From contig JAUCEF010000004.1 in the NCBI GenBank assembly GCA_033558025.1, positions 930,001-994,000 on the forward strand: DNA of 64,000 nt, written 5' to 3'. A model generated the notes under the pieces. The model did not search any database, was not told where the DNA came from, and saw nothing but the letters and a program-made list of their open reading frames with translations. The stretch comes from Phytophthora sp. 'mugwort'. Its lineage: Eukaryota; Oomycota; Peronosporomycetes; Peronosporales; Peronosporaceae. Each line of letters starts with the position of its first letter. The first letter of the stretch is position 1. The position numbers and the translations under genes were made by a program. Shown piece after piece: positions 31,252 to 42,760 of the stretch.

Positions 31252-31723
31252 ATAAATTAAAAAATACCATCTAAATGTTGATGATGATGATATAGTCATA
31301 GCTTATCTTATTTATGGATCTTTAACCAACGTATTTATATAAAATTTACTGAGAACTCCGTTTATTATGCAGCTCAATTTGATTTCTCTCCGACTCCGTG
31401 AGTCTTCCAGTTGGTACACGAGACCTGCTAGTGGTCTATATTCAGCTCGAGTACTGGATTGCCTACTACCACTCGCGTTCCTCATTTAATCGCCAATAAC
31501 GCTGCATTCGGTTCGGTAGTTGGTCTTACTTCAGCTATATATCCTGCCGCCCCAGCAATAGTTGCCAGTACTCAGCTTTCTAATATCATCCCGATATCCA
31601 CCCAACCAGTTCATACATTGTTCGCTGTGATCTGATCAAAAATGAGTACGTCGCATCAGGTGATATCCTAACGCTTGTAATAGAGGCGATGCCGGTATTG
31701 GACAGTTGATTAACTCTAAGCCA

Positions 31724-32173
31724 TCACAGTACGCATGAATGAAAGCCCATAGTATTTCTCGATCGACTATCATCTATAACCAGAATGATCAGAAAGTGAC
31801 ATTTCGTTGTCTGGATCATGCTCTTGTTGAGACCAAAAAAAATATTGATGCAGCCGATTTTTTTATTCTCACCTCTAAAAGATCCTCCAGTCTTTTTCAT
31901 AGAGCGGAGCTTGGCCGTGTTGTCGTGAGCTTCCTGCGAACCTTTTACAAGCATACTACGCTTTGGCTTGGCAACGCTTAATCCGGAGCGACGACGGACT
32001 TCACCACGTAGCGGCTTAATTAAGTATTCATGCCGAAGCTGGGTTGCCTTGGAAAGGAGTTCTTTAGAGCCCTGCAGCGCATCTTTAGTCAATGAGAGAG
32101 TACCTGTCTTGAATGCTCTCTTGAGCTTCGCCGCCGAGGTTGCTGATGAAACTGCTAATTCTTTGAGCGTCAT
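31724..32173 (-). CDS. Uncharacterised basic Polinton protein (149 aa)
   Basis: Starts MTLKELAVSSATSAAKLKRA, a Lys/Ser/Ala-rich basic stretch through about residue 70 (HEYLIKPLRGEVRRRSGLSV). It then shifts in character to aromatic/hydrophobic (GCINIFFGLN), which suggests a frameshift near residue 100. Small basic proteins in such elements can be DNA-condensing or core proteins. I have no motif evidence for that. Confidence 0.35.
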   Translation of the reverse strand: MTLKELAVSSATSAAKLKRAFKTGTLSLTKDALQGSKELLSKATQLRHEYLIKPLRGEVRRRSGLSVAKPKRSMLVKGSQEAHDNTAKLRSMKKTGGSFRGENKKIGCINIFFGLNKSMIQTTKCHFLIILVIDDSRSRNTMGFHSCVL

Positions 32174-32639
32174 GATTATATTATATAGAAGAAAGCCTGC
32201 TTTATTATTAAATCATAAATTAAAGTCTTTGAATCGACTTAACCTAACAATAATTTTTGTTTGTTTGCAATATAGCCACAACATACACCATATATCACAA
32301 TATTCTCCGTAAGTACCTTGATATTGCTTGGGGTTGTATTTACCAATCCCATACTTGGTTGGAACTGCTTCGCCCACACTATCAAAGTATTAAGCATCAT
32401 GGACACATGTCCAATGTCCTACATCGCGGTTGGGAGGTCTCGACAGTATCTAATGCCCTACATTGCGATTGGGAGGTCTCAACAGTATCAAATAGGTCCC
32501 TTCTTCGAGAGTGGTTTTGTAATTTCGTTCGATTCGAATATAGCATCATATGTACTCCTAATCGATCTGAGAGTTCAATAAGATCATGATTGCTCGTAAT
32601 GGGTTTGATAAGATCGCTTTTTAATATTTAATTTCAACG

Positions 32640-34360
32640 AAAGTATATTAGATACAATATAGATTGTACACTGAGCGAAACTCAACTATCCGATCAGTAT
32701 TTGTACGAGAGCTCGCTCAAGAGTGATCCGGAGATCAAGGCATCTTCTGGCAAGCGCGTTCCGTTTGTGATCGATCTGAATCAAGGCTCATATCAGAATG
32801 GCATTATCGCACAATTGGTGCTACAGCCCAGCTTAACGGTTCTGAGGGTTTTGCTAGCCTTCACGATGCCTGTATTATGCTCCATAGAAAGTAAATATGA
32901 AAATGGTGCTACTGACCAGACAGCCGCTGCTAATCGGTTCTGTTCTACGGTGAAGTGTGGCAACTGGAATGTTATCAGTAGCATGTCGCTGGAACTGAAT
33001 GGGAAGACCATTATCTCTATGGCTGACTATAAACTGTTTTGGAACAGCATTCGCGATAAGACAAGTTAAAGGATTCAGTATATTGAGAAGCACGGAGTTG
33101 ATTCGTTCCCATATCCAGATGCGGCTCAGTCAGCTTTGTCCAGATCAGCTACAAGCGCGACTACTGGGGACGGATTCGCAAACGCTACTGCTTTCTCATC
33201 TTCGTATGCCACATATGGTCCTTCTGGAAGAGCCTCCATCGCTAACGATAGTCTTGTAAAGCGGCTGTTGTCGAACCCACCCAACGCTCGATCTGATTTC
33301 TCCTCGCCGTTGCCTTCACTTTGTGCGGCTGCAGTTTTCTACCACAATCGCAAATCAATTGGCGCGTTGTACCTTCGTATCTGGTTTCGCCATTGCTAAT
33401 GGAATTATGGAGACCTAGAAATATATTCTAAACGTTTAGCTAACTGATCTCCATCCCATCTTTAAGGAACTTGATGCAATGGCGAATCCGCAGATTTGAC
33501 TTCGCTTCCGTGTCAATCAGGATACTTCTATGGGATGCTTCGAAGGGTATGTTCCCTAACCTGCACTTCTCTTGCGAGCGGCAATACTTGTCCAGTATCG
33601 GTTTTGGTCTCTTTCCACCAATAACTCCATGGCTGGAGACCTTGTTGCTTCTGCCGGGTTCAGTTTTGCTTGGGGCAGTGTTGTATATGCAATTGAGCCT
33701 ACAGTTGATGGCACCTTCATGTTTTTACCACTTCTCGTCTTTATTTGCCAGTTGCACATCTTGAGAACCCTCCAGCGATCGTCTCGAAATCTGTAAAAAG
33801 GTCATCTTTAATGATTGCCCAATGGTTTTACCAGCGAGCTGGTACTGGTAAGCAGGCAGCCCTCTCACTGCTGCATTCGATCTCCAGCTATCAGCTTCTA
33901 TTAAGAATGCAAAGTATGTAATATTGATGCCTTTTTGCCGAGCAAACTGGTAGATTTGCTACTGCTGCTGTACCGGAGTTCCAGAGTCCTTCTGATTCAG
34001 CCCCTTGGACTCTTCACCCTGGTTCGAGTATCTACAACTTCAATGTTCGTATCGGTCCACAGCAGACCTTTAATATCAGCCATGACATCATTAACCGAGG
34101 TAGCTCAAATCAGTTCGATTAACGGTGATCTAACTCCTGAGCTAGTGAACGGACTTCTGGACTATCCGACTTGGTTGCTAACTAGCCGTGTTCTCATCAC
34201 TGACGTTAGTCATCTAACAGAGCGTGATGTCCCCAAGCAATTCAGATCCATGCATGAATTCTGGGTGCCAGGGCACCAATATGTTAGTATTGGTTGTTCC
34301 CAACAAGACCTAACCTTCGATAGACTAACAAAGGAGGTTCTCGATTATACTACCGCTTAA
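32640..34360 (+). pseudogene. Probable Polinton major capsid protein, frameshifted
   Basis: The first about 430 bases (from about 32640) are open and read VPFVIDLNQGSYQNGII, then RFCSTVKCGNWNVISSMSLE and LNGKTIISMADYKLFWNSIR. These fit the first jelly-roll of the double-jelly-roll capsid proteins of Polintons as I remember them. After a stop at 33067-33069 the gene continues in changing frames for another 1.3 kb, ending with GDLTPELVNGLLDYPTWLL...LTERDVPKQF at 34110-34360. The total length suits a capsid protein of about 570 residues. At least four frame changes are needed. The call rests on recalled similarity, element context and size, not on a search. Confidence 0.5.
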
Positions 34361-34373
34361 GAAAAAAAAAACC

Positions 34374-34677
34374 TTAGTTCAATTCTGCTAAAAGCTTAGG
34401 GCATTTTTCAATAACTAATTGACTCTTACGAAGCCAATCAATGCAGTTGGGATTAAGTCGACTGATCTGCTTGAGAGACTTACCTCGGTATTTTCCCCAC
34501 GTCACCATCACATATGTATTATCATCAGTTAGTAATTTGGAGTATAAAATATTGTATCTCATCCCCAATATTTAAACTGGGTTGATTCGATACCCATCGA
34601 CAATAACCAGATTCAGAAAAATATACTTCTTCGATCCATGTGCCCTTGTATTTTCCAAAAGCTAATTCTTTCGACAT
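34374..34677 (-). pseudogene. Tandem DUF3820/ExoX-C-like small protein, frameshifted
   Basis: Minus strand. From ATG 34677 the frame reads ELAFGKYKGTWIEEV...YCRWV and ends at a TGA after ILQITN. A one-base shift leads directly into the second unit, VTWGKYRGKSLKQI...CIDWLRKSQ, ending LLAELN at 34374. Both units follow the (F/W)GKY(K/R)G...(C)xW(V/L) pattern of DUF3820 / exonuclease X C-terminal-like modules, which occur in nucleic-acid enzymes of viruses and mobile elements. It is convergent with the capsid gene, 13 bp apart. Confidence 0.55.
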
Positions 34678-34876
34678 GTTATCAGTTGGGTGTATCTATA
34701 TAGCCCGTTTGAGAAAAAAATATTATTTAATTAGGGAGATGTATCTACCAGGAATGCGAAATAATCCATTTTCGTGAAGGGGCAGCAGCAAACTGCTTCT
34801 ACTGAATATGACCATATTGAACATCGCTACCCCTACATTATGCACTTGTTCATGAGCGAACCACTTCAATTTGCAA

Positions 34877-35740
34877 TTAATTGGCGACCTCATTGATTTG
34901 GTCGACAACTTGGGTTACTTCAGCTAATCCCCACAGATCGCGGTTTGCTCGTAAGAAGATGAGCTGCTCAAGTGTTCTCGGCAGCAAACGCTTTCGCTTG
35001 TCGTTGTAGAGACGCTTGGTCAGAAAAAAAAGACGTTCCGCTGCGTTAAACGTAGGGTGCAGGATGGTGGTGTCGACAAAATGGTGATCCTGCTCCGCTG
35101 CTAACCTGCGCCCCTTGAGTGCTCGGCCAGCAAAGCCGAGATCTTCCTCGTCACCATCAGCACCGAGCTCAGAGGAACTCTCTTACGAGCTTTCGCACCG
35201 CCTTAATCTCGGCAGCCGACAGGTCGCTCTGGCTGCCTTGTTGGTTTTTGACGATAGCGGTTTTTTGGTTTTTCGAAGTTGCTTGACGATTGCCGCAATC
35301 GCGCTGAGGTAGTGAACCGTTCAGGTAATTCTGCAATCGCGTCATCCAAAACAGCGCGCACAGCAGCCAGCGAAGTGCATTCGGCTTGAAGTGCCATATT
35401 CACTGACTGGAAAATTGATAACTCGTTCTTGCGAAGAGCTTGGATTCGGGCGACTTGAGTGGGGCTGGGCATTAATGCAGGGTCTTCTATTTGACGCAGC
35501 ACACTACGTGCAGGCAATAAAATCTCGAGAAGCCGATCCACAATGTCAAACGTGTTGCTCCATCTTGTTGCATTATGACGGACGCGTGTAATCGTGCGTC
35601 GTCATTTCTCCAGCGTACTCACCGGCGATTGTTCCAGTAGAGGAGTATCGCGTTGTAAAAAGTCCCAAACCTCGCGTTGTGTGTTTAAGTATCAGACCGT
35701 TTTCCAGCTCCCGCGGTCGATTCCCACAAAAACGACCAAC
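34877..35740 (-). pseudogene. hAT transposase C-terminal half
   Basis: Minus strand. Upstream of 35541, RVRHNATRWSNTFDIVDRLL is the conserved hAT 'ATRWSST' block. The open frame 35541-35203 continues (SIFQSVNMALQAE...LAAVRAVLDDAI). After frame breaks, TFNAAERLFF and LYNDKRKRLLPRTLEQLIFL...NRDLWGL form the C-terminal dimerisation region, ending at a TAA (34877-34879). The frame changes at a T7 run near 35030. Its end lies about 200 bp from the last Polinton gene, so insertion or deletion here may have removed the Polinton right terminus. Confidence 0.7.
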
Positions 35741-37481
35741 GCGACAATTGTTACAAGCGCAGAACAGGTTGGTAAACGTGTTCGGGCAGGTGTCTGGCTG
35801 ACAGCTACCAACACACGGAAATCAGTCCACGGATCCAACGTCTTTGATAATGATGCACTTCGGAATCTCTAGATGAAGGATCCAAACCACTGTATCCGGC
35901 CACGGTATACCCTCATCGTATGCAGTTTCTTCGTTTATAATGCCGTCACCTTTCTCGCGCTCTTCCAACAAGTGCAAACGGCACATGCACAGCTTTCACT
36001 GTGTATTTCTAAAGGGTGCTGATCATCAATCTTTTCATCCTCGTTACTGGAAACGGCCTTGCTCGATAGTTGCCTTTGATGCTCAAATCCGATGGCGTCG
36101 ACACTAGTTCGTAATCACATCCAGCATGAACACTGACAAAAGGCTTGGGATATAGAACATACTCTCCCTCAGAATCTACCTTCTCAAACCCAACAGCGCT
36201 GCTTGCAATTGAAGCTCTATCCAGAGGAATTGACGCACTGGACAGCGACACTAAAGTAAATTCGCGACGCTGCGGCCTACTCCAGCGTCATCGTGGTGTG
36301 CACATAGAGAGCTTGCTGTCGGTTAACAGTGACACCGCACCGTAATTAATCGATTCTTCATATGTGTAGAGGTCGCCTTCCTGACGGTGGCGCCAATCGG
36401 TTCTTGTTTTGCGATCCGAGTAGCCGTCGGACCGGTGTAGCACACGCCCTTCACAAATACATGAAACTCGCTTAGCTTACGCGCCGTTATGACCAGTCCT
36501 GTCCTGTAGACACGCCTGCTGTCGCGGACCTCGCCGGCGGGCATAACGCGCTAGACGACTCTTAGGCACGTCATAGCTTGAACGTGTCGTCTGCCGCTTG
36601 TCAAGACGCTTCTCGGCACCACGACATGTGTCATCGAGGAGAACGTAGCAGGTGTGTCATCAGGGCCACATGCGTTTGGTACGGCATAGCATAAAATCTC
36701 CGACCTCCGACCCGCGCAGAGGCAGTCCTAAGTAATGTAAAGGTTGTGTATTTAACGTGGAGTTGTGTTTAATGTTAGGAGGTCTATGTCAGGATATGCA
36801 CCCAGAGGGCGTGCTATAGGGCCGATTAGGTTTATAAACGGCGCCACAGGCTCTGAAACGGCCTGTGGGCCGAGAAAAAGCTAAAATATATTCAGGCTGT
36901 TTTCCAGCCTACCACAGCTGCGGAGACATGTGAGCGCCCCACGGCAGATTAGCAAATGAGGCCGCGCCCGCAAATCGGGGTTTACTATTTGGAGAGCCTG
37001 GCCCTTTTTACAATAGATGTTACGCGTAAATACGCCAGCTAGTGAGTGCTTGCAAAACACAGGTACAACCCTCAAAACGAGATTTATTGAAACGGTTGGC
37101 TTCTGCTGCCGCAGAGGCAGGAGCATCCTCACTCTTCTTTTATTTTTGCAACGGACAAGCCGCCCGCCCACCCATTTCCCAATAGTTCGGGCTTACTGTA
37201 TATTTGTATGTAGGCATGTTTGTGCGCTGCCGCCTCTGCTGCTTATGCGTGGTGTGCTAACTTGCGTCGAGGATAGCATGCTGTTCCGCAAGGAGGTTAA
37301 GCTTTGTGTTCGATGCTGCACTCAAATTATATGTTTGCATACTCTGTTACGAGGTTAACTTTTCTGTTCCATTCGGAGATTATGCTTAGTGTTCACTACG
37401 GGGTTACCACTCACCTACTAAAGCTCGTAACACACCTGACGTTTTCTCCTTACTCAATTGCTGCCTATTCTTCCGTGTCGT
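35741..37481. other. Non-coding, possible LTR fragment
   Basis: No gene supported. Short minus-strand frames at 36009-36251 and 36323-36544 have no motif I know. Around 36770-36910 a TGTTAGGA start, a TTTATAAA box and AAAATATATT suggest a promoter/poly(A) pair of an LTR fragment. The stretch 37000-37440 holds a 9-bp hairpin TCTGCTGCCGCAGA and little else. Confidence 0.3.
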
Positions 37482-37742
37482 TCAGCGAGTGTCCTCAACG
37501 GCATCGTCTTCAAAGAATGTCTTGCGGAAAAGAAGGCGGCGCTCTTCCTCGAAGGCAGCGACAAGCTTCTCGTTCAAGGTGGTCTTCGGCTCCCAAGTTG
37601 GCTGCCAGTCGACCAGGTAGTATGTAACCCTTTTCTCACGCTTCCAGTTCAGCAACTTGCGAACGTAGTGCACCGGTTTGTCGTCGCGGTCTTTGTCAGT
37701 GGTTTGCTCCGAGGCGTCGTCATCCGTAGGCAGAAGGTGCAA
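37482..37742 (-). pseudogene. Chromodomain fragment
   Basis: The 86-aa frame contains HYVRKLLNWKREKRVTYYLV, DWQPTWEPKTTLNEKLV and a Glu/Arg-rich end, matching the chromodomain pattern (..W.....YLVDW....TWEP...L). It is preceded in a different frame by sequence to 38065 that looks like the same broken gene. It may be the C-terminal module of the recombinase at 38207-40188 on the same strand, or of a separate retroelement protein. Confidence 0.55.
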
Positions 37743-38206
37743 GCCAGTCCAGTACCTCTTTTTGGCAGACCCTGCGCTTCTTCCCTTCGGCGAACGAGGC
37801 GATGATGACGTGGATCGCTTCGGGAGAAGGCTTGAGGAGGCGACCGCCGTATCATAGTATGCCGCAGATGACGGATGGCCACATTACTCACATGAATCTT
37901 GTGCATCTTGCTAGCAGTGATGAACAGGGTCTTGAACTCCTCCGCGGAGCTGACTGCATTCTTTGTAGGCCTTGAGCGGACATGATGGTAGTGGTGCGCA
38001 CCGTGGAGTTTCGATAGCAAAGTGACCAGCGTCAAGAAAATCATCGAGGCAAGTACACATAGCATTGGATGGCGCTGACGACACAGAGGTAAAACATGCG
38101 TAATTATGCAGCGGATATTAACCCAAGAATATTTGTAGTATGCACAGTGGCAGGGGCAACAATGCGATCGGCGGCTTGACGTGCTTGTAGTGTTGGATGA
38201 GAGGTT

Positions 38207-40188
38207 TTAGATGTCCGGCCTTGTGGAGCTTGCACATGGACTTGAGGACGTTCTGAGCCTCGCGGGCAGGGATCTCGTGCTGGGATAGAAACGACAGCAG
38301 CTCCTTCTCAGCGGTGCGCCAAGCTCCAAGATATCGCCTCGGTACTGCGGCGACCTCCCGTCAAGCACGAACCCTTCAGCGAGGAACAGCTTCAAGAACG
38401 CAGCGACAAGCTTGCCGGCGGATCTCGTATATTTGGTGGAGCTGTCGGTCGAACACCAGATGGTTCTCCTGGGTGTTCGTCAGGAGAACCTTACATCTTT
38501 CAGGTATGTCGTTGCACCCGTACGGCGCTTTTTGCTGGTGGCTCATTGGTTGTGTTCTCACTTGTGCCTTGCATCGCTGGTGCTAATTGCGCCTTGTTAT
38601 ATACTTTAGCTTTAATAGTAGAAACGTGAACGTCGAGGTTGTGGTTGACCTGAATTAACTGCTCAATCAAGGCGGCTCGGTGAAGAAACATTGGGTGCTT
38701 GGTGATATCGATCGTGCTGTCTTGGGGCTTGACTGTGTCGGTTTGGGGACTTGCGCTCGTGGTACAGGTGAAGTGCGACGACCAAGATAGAAGGTGGTTG
38801 ATGGAGTAGCCTTCTCGCTGGCGCATTCTTCAAGTCGCTTGACAGCAGGGCTATCTACGTTGAGACGCTTCAGGGATGGATAATGGCGCAGCCGGTAAGC
38901 CATGAGCGTGTCGACAACCCTCCCGTTCACGTTGTACTAAGGATAATGGCGCAGCCGGTAAGCCATGAGCGTGTCGATAACCCTCCCGTTCACGTTGTCT
39001 TAACCCCGTAGGATGCGTTGAATAGCGCTGCTGCGACGGTCCGAATCTTCGTTCGGGTATCGGAGTCGAATGGATCTAGCACTAAGAGCGAAACGACTAG
39101 ATCGGGATCTCGACCACTAAGGACGCGAGCAACCTTGTGGTCTTCAGAAAGTGTGCTGAAGACGTACGCGAAGGGCTTGTTCGTCCTGTCATGTTCCACG
39201 CCCCTCAGTCAAAAATCCACTGCACACACATACCGGCTCCATTCGCATGCTGTGCCCCACCGCGTCTAAAAGATGGTGATGTCAGACGCTCGGTCACACC
39301 GGCCGGTTTAGCGACTCTCTCCAGGACACGATTGACGTAGCTGTGGATGCCCCGGCGACGAGTCCGTTGTCTTGCCTCCATCCGAGCGAGACGCTTGTAG
39401 CGGCACCGCAGATCCTGGCTGGTCGATCAAGTCTATACGAGGCGTAGCAGGAGTCAGAATTGCTTGGGAAACGTCATGAGCTGCTGGAAGCTGATTCAGT
39501 AGCGACGTCGTCGGAGAAGTTTGGGCCACAGGGGCAAGCGCAATCGCGAGCAATGGGCATGTGGTGAAGTCGTCTTCAGGAAACAGCGAGAAACCCTGTT
39601 CTTCGGCAGTCTTGATCCGCATGAAGCGCACGAAGAAGATATCGCCCGCGCCAATGGACAGGTTAGCCTTGCGAAGAAGCGTGAGGTCCGACGCACGCCC
39701 GAACAGGAATCAGAGTAAGCACAGCAGAAAAGCGTCCTGGTAGTCGACGGAAGTAACAGCAGTCGAATAGAGATACACCATCATCTGCTTGAGCGCGTTT
39801 TTCGTGCACGCAGGGGCTTTATTAACAAAGCTCCCGATTCTCGCTTTAAGCGATAACGCTCCAGAACTTGGCCCTTCTTGAGCAATGTCTTGTAAATAGC
39901 TGCCCGATGCTGAGGGAACTGGTCCAGCAGCCAGTTCTTAGCCTGTCGGTAGTACTGCATGACCGAGTTTCGGGTTAACATCTTGCCATTACGGCCCTCC
40001 TTGAATGCGAGGTGCATGCCGAACTTGCCCACCACAGCTTCCAGGACGATTGCGGCACGCTCGCGCTGCATGGCCACTTCTAGGTACTCCCAGGTTACCT
40101 CTTCCTCCTCGAGGAACTTCAGAAACGAGCAAGCTGAGCACTCGCGAGCAAGCTTCGTTCTGGTCGGTGCGAGGTCGTTCAGGCTCAT
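38207..40188 (-). pseudogene. Crypton-type tyrosine recombinase, degraded
   Basis: Minus strand, in pieces. N-terminal part 40188-39781 (MSLNDLAPTRTKLARECSAC...). Then, after a frame change, a catalytic part with FGRASDLTLLRK (box-I Arg codon 39695-39697, preceded by an in-frame TGA at 39710-39712) and FFVRFMRIKTAEEQG. The box-II region reads TSPSFRRGGAQHANG, where the His of HxxR is Pro (codon 39274-39276). A later frame has KPFAYVFST, which may hold the Tyr, and GRDPDLVVSLL. C-terminal pieces run to 38207 (LFLAEGFVLDGRSPQYRGD). This layout matches large oomycete Crypton-like recombinases as I remember them. A 63-bp duplication sits inside. The copy is inactive. Confidence 0.65.
38878..39003. 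repeat. 63-bp tandem duplication
   Basis: 38878-38940 is repeated as 38941-39003 with about three base differences (GACAA/GATAA; GTACTAA/GTCTTAA). The unit is a multiple of three and lies inside the recombinase remnant. Confidence 0.95.
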
Positions 40189-41377
40189 GTGGCGTCGGGG
40201 ATGTCGGAGCTTGGCTATTATTCGAGAAACATGCGGATGATTTGGAATTTGAACAGGGATATCAATAACTTTTGGGCTCCCTCCGACCCAATATGTCGGA
40301 GGTATGGCTGTGCGATTTTACCAATCCGAGATCTACCTAATTCGTCAAAATTGATCGAGTAGTTCATTTTGATTCGCTAAAACAATATCTAATGTCATGG
40401 CAGCCAATCTATTGGTCAATAATATTAATAATAAGCTCGAGTATCGTCGGAGGTGTGACGATATTCATAACGTGGTGAATCGGGAGAAAAGACCACGAGA
40501 GCTGTCCGGGTATTTTCCATCCTCACAGATAAAAAGAAGCAGGAGGCCCCGCACGGGTCAAGCAGTATGCATAAATGGGTTAGAGCTGATCCGCCATCGC
40601 CTTGTACCATCACTGTGTTGCACGGAGTGCGTTAAGGCCCTTGTTCAGGTCGGGAACGCGTTCTCATTGGCGCAAACACGTCATGGTTAGGGTAAGATAC
40701 CGATGTGCCTGCAGCCATCCACTGTCTACGAGAGCCGTTTTTTCATACTTAATGCTCGATAAGAAATTTTGTCATACATTTGCTATGTAAAATTCACATT
40801 TCCATACATGTTCAGCACAGACGCGCACCTTAGCAAAACACAAAGCTACAGAAACTGGCGCCGACAGCAGCGATGACCGCTACGACGGAGCCCATGGTTG
40901 CCATCACCCAGTGCTTGCCATCCGAGGCTGGAGAGCATCGACCCAGAACGCGAAGTGATGCCGCGCAATCATCACCCTCGTTAGGAGGACGAAGACGAGG
41001 ACGAGCCGAATGGTGAGGAAACTGTAGTGGCTAAGATTGAGGTTACGGGTAACTCGACAGATTTGCTGAACATGATAGACGTTGGGTTCCTGCACCCTTG
41101 CCGCAACTGTGGACTTAAGCTCCACTTCAAAAAATAGGACGCGTACGGAGAGGGATACGTCCTGCAAAAATGGCAGCAGATATGTCGCCCATGGCACAAT
41201 TATTCTCTGGCTAGCACACCTCGTGGAACTGTTCCCAGAACAAGTGGTTCGGAACGCGAACTTGCCAAAATGGTACACTGTACCAGTTCAATTTTCACCA
41301 ACCAGAATGGTCTTTCTGTTTTTGCATAGAACGTGTCCACCTGTACAAGGGCCTAAATAACGAAATGGTGGTACTTA
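40189..41377. other. Intergenic, nothing recognised
   Basis: Short frames only (40397-40690 plus, 40904-41278 minus). GTCGGAGG-type words recur at 40280 and 40440. It separates the Crypton remnant from the mariner element. Confidence 0.35.
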
Positions 41378-41381
41378 TACA

Positions 41382-41596
41382 CTCGACGACAGATTCGATC
41401 AGCCATCCACGTTGAGCAACGTAACACTCGATTTCACAAAATTGCGAACGCTGTTTAAGTATGCTAGAGCCCTTATTAGGAGCAGGAAGGGACTTGTGTT
41501 AACGAGCGCGATTTCGCAGTCGTTGGGGCGGCTAGCGTACAACGTGATGCTTTGCCACTGCGACAAATTAGATCAGCCAAGAGCATCCACACCAAA
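41382..41596 (+). repeat. Mariner left terminal inverted repeat
   Basis: CTCGACGACAGATTCGATCA... to ...AGAGCATCCACACCAAA. It matches the reverse complement of 42761-42967 at roughly 85-90% by eye, with small indels near the middle. Confidence 0.85.
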
Positions 41597-42686
41597 CCCA
41601 AGTATAAAAAATGATGATATAATCAGTAGTTTGTCTTGTTGTTTTCTTATCAAGCACTTTAACACATCTACGAGACATTGACTCCGTAAGTGAGACTAAC
41701 AATGCAATGGGGATAGATTCCCAAGCCTCAAGCAGTGCTGCCTTTAACGGAAGCACGCTATTGTACTGTTTTCCATTAGGGTAAACCCGTCTACTCATTA
41801 TAGACCACATGTTCTCTATAGAGTTTAGATCCGGAGACTTGGACGGCCAGTCGAGTACCTTGAGTTCCTGCTCCGCGAAGAATTCCTTAGTGCGCTTTGA
41901 GGAATGAATGCTAGCGTTGTCCTGCTGGTAGATAAAATCTACCCCGTAATTAAGGTGAGCAAGGGGGGGAGAGATTCTTGGAGACCGTGTACACGTAGTT
42001 GTCCGAGTTCTGCCTCCCCGTAAGCAGCACGAGCGGTGACTTACCACGTGAACTGATAGCCGCCAATACCATGACGGACCCGCCACCTGCTTGCCTGCGT
42101 TTGGTCTGTCTGGGCGGCTTGCAGGTCTCGCCAGTAGTACTGAAAGCCGTCGGGTCCGTCAAGATTCCACTTTTTCTCATTCGAGGATACGATAGAAAGT
42201 CCCAGACGGACCCAGCGTCCTTCCTCACCAGCATATCGCCTGCCCACGCTTTGCGCACCTTCATGTCCTCGGACGAGAGGGGCAACGTGTTTTCCATCTT
42301 GGTGTACACCAGCCAATCCACCCTCGCCAGGGTGCGCTAGATGGTGCGGTGCGCACCGTGACGGAGCGCTGCAGCTCGGCTTGAGCCTACCGGCTGTCAA
42401 GTCCCCCTTGGCGGCCATACGCACGAGCCTCCTGGTCTCTCGATCGGTGAGGGCTGGGGAAGGGCCAGGTCGCTTGGATGTCGTGCGAGGGACGGGGAAA
42501 ATGACACGGCTGACGGTATGTCTGCAGCGCGCGTCTCGCGCGCTATGTGTCGGGCGCTCACTCCTGCTAGGTGTAGACCTTTAGTTCTTCCCCGTTCGCG
42601 GTCCGTGATCCTGGGCTTCTTCTTGGCTGGTGATTCTTCGCGGGCGGCTGCTTCTTGATGGGCGGCAGCTTTCTGGTCCTTGGCAT
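41568..42686 (-). pseudogene. Mariner-type (DDE_3) transposase, frameshifted
   Basis: Minus strand. The N-terminus (MPRTRKLPPIKKQPP, ATG 42684-42686) is basic. The helix-turn-helix region is broken by stops. Catalytic blocks survive in different frames: SDEKKWNLDGPDGFQYYWRD (first Asp), then GGSVMVLAAISSRGKSP, then FIYQQDNASIHSS (second Asp), and WPSKSPDLNSIENMW with the third acidic residue. The latter frame (42086-41568) is long and clean, so decay is moderate. The 3' end overlaps the left inverted repeat. Confidence 0.85.
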
Positions 42687-42760
42687 CTTACGAAGTGAGC
42701 GTCCCGCATTAGCCGCTCGCAGCACACTACGCGTTTCTAGCGTTTGTAAATCTACTTGGT

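Larger units (their letters stand above)
20208..34677. mobile_element. Decayed Polinton/Maverick DNA transposon with nested insertions
   Basis: Recognisable Polinton-type genes are spread over this span: GIY-YIG nuclease (+), retroviral-type integrase with chromodomain (+, split), fibre-like repeat protein (-), probable capsid protein (+), tandem DUF3820-like protein (-), and several small uncharacterised frames. The DNA is visibly A+T-rich compared with the flanking gene islands. Two foreign segments interrupt it: 21286-23183 and the Harbinger element at about 24355-26578. I found no convincing PolB polymerase, and only a weak P-loop candidate for the packaging ATPase. Terminal inverted repeats were not found. 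Every major gene carries stops or frameshifts, so the element is inactive. Confidence 0.75.
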
